From Apostichopus japonicus (Eukaryota; Echinodermata; Holothuroidea; Aspidochirotida; Stichopodidae), in NCBI RefSeq assembly GCF_037975245.1, contig NC_092579.1:26649666-26713665 (forward strand): 64,000 nt of DNA. Reading direction: 5' to 3'. The translations under genes were made by a program, and so were the position numbers. Shown here piece after piece: positions 56,641 through 64,000 of the stretch (the stretch's first letter is position 1; each line of letters begins with the position of its first letter). The notes under the pieces are model-generated. The model worked only from the letters and a program-made list of their open reading frames with translations, did not search any database and was not told where the DNA came from.

Positions 56641-56679
56641 TTTTAAAGGGTTAAAAATTCCCAATAAACCACTTTAAAC

Positions 56680-59600
56680 TGATCCTAGACAAGCATATCT
56701 GGTAACTCATAATGAGCATTCTATCTGACATTTGAAAGGGGTTTTTTTTCCGACTGAATTTAGGGTTCTATTTATTATTGTTTAGCATTGGGTGTTTATT
56801 ACTGTTTTAGGCTTTTACAATAATTGTCTTACTGTACTATTGTTTCTCATACTTATTTATATTTATAAACATAGACTATGATTTAATCTTTTGTGCATTT
56901 TGTTAAGTTTTTAAAATTATTTTACTATTTACATACTTCTGAAGTTGTTTTGGACTATGCGTTCAGGTTGTATTTTTTTATTATCGTTTAGTACAAGTGT
57001 TTTTTATATTGTTGGGCTTTTCATTTTATGCCTTATTGGTTCTATATATTTAATATTTAGGTTTTTGTTACTATTTGTTTTTAGGTTTTACATTTGCAAA
57101 GCGCTTTGAGCACTGTTGCTGATTATGCGCTTAAAATATTACTTATTATTATTAATATTATTGAGTGATGATTTTTTTGTCTTAGCTTTTTAATTCTTTC
57201 CAAAACTATGGTTAGGATGGAAGTTGTCCTACTGCATTAAGTTCAAATAATATGCTACATTCTCAATTTGAAAGGAAGTGAAATGAAACATTCTGATAAT
57301 TATTTTAATATTTATAGGTTTAAACAGTCCATAGACTTCAACTATTAGTTTCAGTATAAAGCATATTTCTGAGCTCTGGGAATTTATAATGAGCATCCTG
57401 ACTGGCATTTGAGTACCTTTGTTGATTTTTGCATGGCTGAAACCTAATGATTTTTTTGTGGCAAATCATGTCTTCCTGTTTTTTTCCACAAGCAACAATG
57501 ATATAATAAATTCCTAATTTGAAAGAAGTTATAACAAAACATTTTAAAAATCATTTTAATATTTAGCGGCTCTAAGTTCCATAGACTAACTATTTAACTT
57601 GGAATCCATAATGAACATCCTGACTGGCATTTGAGAACTTTCTATTTTTTTTGGTCCATATTTAACAGTTTTGTAGGCTGAAACCTTATAATTTTGTTTT
57701 ATTTTTGGCCCAAAAAATGACCTTTTAAGTTGAGGGTATCCTTCTGAATTAAGCAACAATTATATCAATTCCTAATTTGAAAGAAGTTATAATAAAACAT
57801 TTTAAAAAATCATTTTAATATTTAGAGGCTTTTGGTTCCATAGACTAACACTTTAACATCAGAACTTTCTATTTTTGTTTGTCCAACTTTAACAGTTTTG
57901 TTACTCTAAAACCATAAAATTATTTTAATATTATAAGAGGCCTAGCTCTGAGAATCCATAATGAGCATCCTGACTGACATTTGAGAAATTGTTATTTGGT
58001 CCAAATTAAATAAGTTTGTAAAATTAAATTTAAGTTAAATTTAAATTAACTAAGTTATGATTTTCTTTAGCTAAACCATGACCTTTATAAGTATTTCCAC
58101 AATGATGCATAGGATGGTGTGTGTCTTTCTGAATTAAGCAACAATCATATAATACAATCCAAATTTGAAAGAAATTATTATGACAAATTTTGAAAATCAT
58201 TTTATGCACATTTCTGAGCTTTGAGATGCCATTATGAGTATCCTTACTTCTGTCCAAATTGAATGATTTTTGATAATATTGGAAAACAATCATGACCTTT
58301 TAAGGCCTTTCCAAAATTACGCATAGGGTGGAGGGTGTCCTTCAGCAAAAATCAATGGCATTTGAAAACTTCTGCCAAATTGAAAGTTTTGTAGGGCCAT
58401 ATATAGCCTATGACTTTTTTTTTTAATTCTTTAGCAAAAATCATGACTGTTTTAATTCTTTCCAAAATTATGCATAGAATGTCTTTTATTCTCAATTATC
58501 AGGTCTGGATGCTCTTTATGGATTCCTAGAGCCCTGGTTTGCATTTGTTTAGTGGTAGTCCCTAATTATCAAATTGATTTCATATAACACAAAATCATTC
58601 AATTTAGATTCTCAGCATCAAGAATTTTATGCTTTTCTCTGAAGCTAAAAGTGGCATGTTAAGAGGGTTAAAACTCCATTTTTTGCTGTGGCTAAAATTC
58701 TGACCTTTTTTTAATTCTTACTAATATTATACCTAGATTGGAAGTTGTCATTCTGATTTAAGTTATTATTACTTCTGAATTATTACTTCTGACTTATTAC
58801 GTCTGAGTACTTATTACTTCTGAGTTATTATTACTTCTGAATTAAGTAATATAATCAGTTCCCACATTGATAAAAGTTATAGCCATTTTTTGTAAAATCA
58901 CTTTAATTTTTAGAGGGTAAAACTTCTAAAGACTACCACCTTAAACTCCATTTTTTTTTCTGTGGCTACAATCGTGACCTATTTTTAATTCTTTCTAATA
59001 TTATACCTAGATTGAAAGTTGTCATTCTGAATTAAGTTAGATGAATATGATCTGTTCCTACCTTGAAAGAGGTTATAGACATTTTTGGGGGAAAATCACT
59101 TAAATGTTAAGAAGGTTAACTTTCAGAGAAAAGAACATTTCTGGGCTCTGGGAATCTATTTAAGAACTTTCATATTTTGTCCAAACTATAATGATATTGT
59201 ACATGCTTATAAATACCTTATTTTGTTTGCCTTATGATGATTTTTAATTATTTGCCAAAATAATGACCTGTTTCTAAAATGATTTGATCCCAATTATTTA
59301 TTATGTAACGGGCAATAGCCCTGTGATTCAATTTGTTTTTGGCCACACTCATTTTATCTTTTCATTTTAACTCAATACATGTTTCTGCATTTGAAAACTT
59401 TCGTTTTAGTCCAAATTTAATGATTTTGTAAGGCTAAAACCTTATGATTTTTTTCATTTTTGGCCAAAGTCATGACCATTTAAGTTTTTTTCCACAATTA
59501 AACATAAAATGGAGGGTTTCCTTCTGTGTTAGGCAACAATGGATACAATCAATTCCAAATTTGAAAGAAGTTATGAGAAAATATGTTAAAAATCATTATA

Positions 59601-62600
59601 AATATTTAGAGGCTTTAAGTTCCATAGACTAACACTTTTTACTTCAGAGAAAAGCATATTTCTGGTCTCTGGGAATCCATAATGAGCATCCTGACTGGCA
59701 TATGAGAATCTTTTTATACTTGTCCCAATTTAATGTTTTGTAATGCTAAAACTTAATGATTTTTGTTTTACTTTTTACCAAAATCATGACCTTTTAAGTT
59801 GTTCCACAAATATATGCATATGATTTAGGGTGTCCTCCTAAATTCAGCAACAATGATGTAATTCATTCCCAATGTAATAGAAGTTATGAAAAACATTTTG
59901 AAAATCATTTTAATAAGCATAAAAATCCATACATTACCACTTTTAACCTTCAGAGAAAAGTATGTTTCCAAGCTCGGAGAATCAGTAATGAGCATCCTGG
60001 CTGGCATTTGAGAACATTTTGTTTGTTCAAGTTAATTGATTTAGTAAGACTATTCATATCGCCTTACGAATTTTTAAATTTTCCACCAAAACAAAATATC
60101 ATGACCATTTTCATTCTTTCCACAATGATGCGTAAGAGACAAAGGCTGTCCCTCCTAAAGTAAGCAACAATGATATAATACATTCCCAATGTGAAAGAAG
60201 TAATTATGAAACATTTTGAAAATCATTTTAATAAGCAAAAAAATCCATACACTACCACTTTTAACTTCAGAGAATAACATATTTTTGAGCTCTGGGAATC
60301 CATAATGAGCATCCTTACTGGCATTTGAGAACTTTTTTTTTTTGTCCAAAATTTAACAGTTTTGTAAGGCCTTGTAAGCCTTACAAGTTTTTTTTTTGGC
60401 CGCCAAAATCATGACCTTTAAGTTTTTCCACAATAATGCATAGGATGGCGGTGTCCTTCTGTATAAAGCAACAATGATATAATACATTCCCAGTAATTAT
60501 GAAACATTTTGAAAATCATTTAATAAGCGTAAAAATCCATACACTACCACTTTTAACTTCAGAGAAAAGTATGTTTCCAAGCTCTGGTTCCGTCATGGGC
60601 ATCCTGAGTGGCATTGGAGAACTCGTTGAGTTTTTGGCCCCAATTTAGATATCATGAACAGTTTAATTCTTTCCACGGTGATGCATTAGATGGAAGGTGT
60701 CCTTCTGAAGGAAGCAATATGATATAAAACATTCCCAATGTGAAAGGAATTTTTAGAAACATTTTGAAAATCATTTTAATAAGCATAAAAATCCATACAC
60801 TACCACTTTAACTTCAGAGAATAGCATATTTTTGAGCTCTTAGAATCCATAATGAGCATCCTGACTGGCATTTGAGAACTTTTTTTTTTGTCCAAAATTT
60901 AACAGTTTTGTAAGGCCTTGTAAACCTTACAAGTTTTTTTTTTTTTTTGGCGGCCAAAATCATGACCTTTGAGTTTTTTCCACAATAATGCATAGGATGG
61001 AGGGTGTCCTTCTGTATAAAGCAACAATGATATTATACATTCCCAATGTGAAAGAAGTTATAATGAAACATTTTGAAAATCATTTCAATAAGCATAAAAA
61101 TCCATAGACTAAACACATTTTAACTTCAAAAAGAAGCATATTTCTGAGCTCTGGGAATCCATAATGAGCATCCTGACTGGTATTTGAGAACTTTCTTTTT
61201 TTGTCCAAAATTTAACAGTTTTGTAAGGCTAACACCTAACAAGTTTTTTTGTGGCCAAAATCATGACCTTTTTAGTTCTTTCCACACATATGCATTAGAT
61301 AGAGGGTGTCCTTCTGAATTAAGCAACAATAATATCATACATTCCCAATGTGAAAGAAGTTATAATGAAACATTTTAAAAATCATTTCAATAAGCATAAT
61401 AATCCATAGAATAACACATTTTAACTTCAGAGAGAAGCATATTTCTGAGCTCTGGGAATCTATAGTGAGCATCCTGACTGGCATTTGAGAACTTTCTATT
61501 TTTGTTTGTCCAAATTTAACAAGTTTGTAGTGCTAAAACCTTACAATTTTTTTGCCAAAAATCATGACCTTTTTAAGTTTACCTACAATTATACATTAGA
61601 TAGGTGTCCTTCTGCATTAAGCAACAATGATATCACCAATTCCATATTTGAAAGAAGTTATAATAAAACATTTTGAAAATCATTTCAATAAGCATAAAAA
61701 TACATAGACTAACACATTTTAACTTCAGAGAGAAGGATATTTCTGAGCTATGGGAATCTATAATGAGCATTCTGACTGGCATTTGAGAACCTTTTTTTAT
61801 CCAAATTTTAACAATTTTGTAGGGCTAAAGCCTTATAATTTTGTTTAATTTTTTGCCAAAAATCATGACCTTTTTAAGTTTTACCACAATTATACATAAA
61901 ATAGAGGGTGTCCTTCTAAATTAAGCAACAATGATATAATCAATTCCTAATTTAAAAGAAGTTATAACAAAACATTTTAAAAATCATGCTTTAAGTTCCA
62001 AAGACTAACACATTTCAGAAGAAAAGCATATTTCTGAGCTCTAGGAATCCATAATGAGCATCCTGACTGGCATTTGAGAACTTTCTATATCTGTTTGTTC
62101 AAATTTAACAATTTTGTAAGGCTAAAACCTTATAATTTTGTTTTAATTTTTGCCAAAACTATTGACCTTTTAGGTTTTCCACAATTATGCATCATATAGA
62201 GGGTGTCCTTCTAAATTAGGCATCTATGATATAATCAATTCCAAATTTGAAAGAGATACAATAAAACATTTTAAAATCATTTAAATGTTTAGAGGCTTTA
62301 AGTTCCATAGACTAACACATTTCAGAAGAAAAGCATACTTCTGAGCTCTAGGAATCCATAAATGAGCATCCTGACTGGCTATCGAGAACTTTCTATTTTT
62401 GTTTGTCCAAATTAACAATTTTGTAGGGCTAAAACCTTATAATTTTGTTTTAATTTATGCCAAAACTATTGACCTTTTAGGTTATTCCCACAATTATGCA
62501 TTAGATAGAGGGATGTCCTTCTAAATAAGGCATCAATGATATAATCAATTCCAAATTTGAAAGAGATATAATAAAACATTTTGAAAATCATTTTAATATT

Positions 62601-63000
62601 TAGGGACTTACATTCAATAGACTAACACTTTTAATGTCAGAATAAAACATATTTCTGAGTTCTGGGAATCCGTTATAAGCATCCTGACTGGCATTTTGAG
62701 AACTTTTCGTTCTTGATATTGTAAGAATTTGAATTTTAAAATGATAATTTTCTTTTGAGGTCATCTATTTTTTTAATTTTTGACCAAATTCATGAACTTT
62801 TTAATTGTTTCCGTAATTATGTGTGGGATGGAGGGTGTCCTTTTGATTTAAGCAATAATGATAGTTTACCATTTCAAAGATATTATAACAAACATTTTGA
62901 AAATCATTTGAGTATTCAGAGGTTTAAATTCTCAATATTTTAGCACCCTGACTTAATATTTGAGTCCTTTTTTAAAACCTTCCTTAAAAATATTGTAAGT
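56680..63000 (-). repeat. Same array, reverse orientation, about 18-20 units
   Basis: From 56690 on the anchor appears inverted ('taatgagcatcctgactggc'), for example near 57390, 57605, 57958, 59685, 59988, 60305, 60855, 61165, 61465, 61760, 62055, 62360 and 62675. Spacing is mostly 260-317 bp. Units between 58200 and 59400 are the most eroded. Unit order is the exact reverse of the forward block, so the two blocks could pair over kilobases. Confidence 0.9.
57085..57165 (+). mobile_element. Short-element tail at the array turn
   Basis: 'acatttgcaaagcgctttga', then 'gcactgttgctgattatgcg', then 'cttaaaatattacttattat' and a TTA-rich run. AAGCGCTTTGA followed by GCGCTT and an AT-rich tail resembles the 3' ends of the SINEs at 63.4-64 kb. 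It sits within the 0.4 kb of unrelated sequence close to the orientation switch. Confidence 0.45.
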
Positions 63001-63427
63001 CTTTAGTCATTATGATTTTTTTTTTCTAGAATCACAAAATTTTAAAATTTTTCCCAAAGTGATGCATAGGTCACCATGTTGATTATAAAAATGCAAAGAG
63101 TTCAATTAAATTCAGTGTTATTTAAAGCTATATTATAATTTGAGGCTTAATATTTCATAGGACCCCACTTTTAGCTCGAGAATAAACCAGACCCTAGTTT
63201 GGGGGGAATTTCTAGTTTCTAAACTGTTTAATTTTTGCTAAATTTTAAGGTTTGCATAACCTGTGATAATTTTTCAATTTTCAGCAACAAAGCACAAATT
63301 CCTCTTGCTTAATAAAAAACGTGCCATCATGATGACGTTATGACGTTAAAATGCCCCTAATGGTAATTATTATGACCAAAAAAAATAAATAAATCATCAA
63401 AAAAAAATAAAAAAATAAAAAAATATT

Positions 63428-63690
63428 CCACTTTAAGCGCTTTACAGAAGATATGTTACCCCTGGTCAATGATAACCTGTCCCAGAGACAATCCCTCCAG
63501 GCGGCTGCAGTTATATACTGCGCCCAATGACAAGTTACCTCACAGGTACCCATTTAACCCCTGGGTGGAGGGAGGCAATTGAGATAAAGCATCTTGCCCA
63601 AGGACACAACGTAATGGACTAGGCAGGAGTCGAACCAGCAATCCTTGGATCACAAGTCCGATGCCTTAGCCAATCGTCCACAACACTCTC
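63428..63690 (-). mobile_element. tRNA-derived SINE, copy 1
   Basis: On the minus strand, a tRNA-like head (about 63690-63610) has an A-box-like 'TTGGCTAAGGCATC' and a B box 'GGTTCGACTCC'. A body follows ('ccttgggcaagatgctttat', 'caattgcctc', 'aaatgggtacctgtgaggta', 'gggattgtctctgggacagg') and the 3' part ends at 'ctgtaaagcgctt'. Length about 260 bp. A poly-A-rich patch lies beyond the 3' end at 63375-63425. Confidence 0.8.
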
Positions 63691-63734
63691 TAAGGTTTTG
63701 AACACGCAGGTTTTGAAACAGACCCACAGAATAT

Positions 63735-64000
63735 TTCACTTTTATATAGCGCTTATACCAGCAATAGGTCTCAAAGCGCTTTACAGAAGATATGTAATCC
63801 CTGGTCAAAGATAACCTGTCCCAGAGACAATCCCTCTAGGCGGCTGCAGTTATATACTGCGCCCAATGACAAGTTACCTCACAGGTACCCATTTAACCTC
63901 TGGGTGGAGAGAGGCAATTGAGATAAAGCATCTTGCCCAAGGACACAACGTAATGGACTAGGCAGGAGTCGAACCAGCAATCCTTGGATCACAAGTCCGA
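63735..64000 (-). mobile_element. tRNA-derived SINE, copy 2 (cut by window end)
   Basis: Nearly identical to copy 1 over 63771-64000. It keeps a longer 3' tail, 'tttgagacctattgctggta' and 'taagcgctatataaaag' (minus strand), absent from copy 1. The tRNA-like head is cut by the window edge. The two copies are head-to-tail about 80 bp apart. Confidence 0.8.

Noticed and set aside
54300-63000. Regularly spaced repeats considered as a CRISPR array or a repeated gene
   Set aside because: Units are about 300 bp and diverged along their whole length with no fixed repeat/spacer division; the setting is eukaryotic; open frames are short and inconsistent.

Overview
The window looks like eukaryotic nuclear DNA from a marine invertebrate. 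Exons are short and separated by long AT-rich introns with GT/AG borders. There are no bacterial operons, and repeats of many classes are dense: Penelope-like, Ty3/gypsy-like, several hAT groups and tRNA-derived SINEs. The combination of a KMT5A-like SET gene, ZNF862-like and ZMYM1-like hAT proteins, BEN-domain fragments and a multi-copy repeat carrying 'AGGTCAAAGGTCA' suggests an invertebrate deuterostome, perhaps an echinoderm. That assignment is inference; no rRNA, mitochondrial or species-diagnostic gene is present.

Layout. 0-4.5 kb: tandem tRNA-like repeats, a dispersed repeat block, one terminal coding exon of an unknown coiled-coil protein, and SINE-like repeats. 4.7-9.2 kb (minus strand): a multi-exon ZNF862-like hAT-derived protein whose splice phases agree, a basic-rich protein, and a two-exon unit with a ubiquitin-like domain. 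10.2-19.2 kb (minus strand): decayed mobile-element coding regions, namely a ZMYM1-like hAT transposase with frameshifts, remains of an unknown multi-copy protein, a gypsy gag with primer-binding-site and LTR remnant, a BEN-domain pseudogene, and a scrambled integrase-gag-integrase stretch. 19-22.5 kb: no recognisable gene. 22.5-29 kb: a dense nest of non-autonomous hAT elements with G-rich ends and 8-bp target duplications, one nested three deep, with a paralogous empty site for the middle insertion also inside the window. 29.1-37.2 kb: an unusual zone of elements built from short self-complementary repeats between inverted termini. Two of them have 6-bp target-site duplications (one exact, one 5/6), and one carries the decayed start of an integrase-type transposase. 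A Penelope-like GIY-YIG fragment and a diverged duplication of more than 1 kb flank this zone. 42-48.5 kb (plus strand): exons of a KMT5A-like SET-domain gene with correct splice sites but two in-frame stops. 53-53.8 kb (minus strand): the last two exons of a FER/FES-like tyrosine kinase. 54.3-63 kb: an array of about 300-bp units that changes orientation near 56.65 kb. 63.4-64 kb: two tRNA-derived SINEs.

Host genes are few: the kinase, the SET gene (probably dead), and possibly the ZNF862-like, ubiquitin-like-domain and coiled-coil genes. Everything else is mobile or repetitive. The most distinctive content is the 29-37 kb group of palindromic-array elements with 6-bp target duplications.
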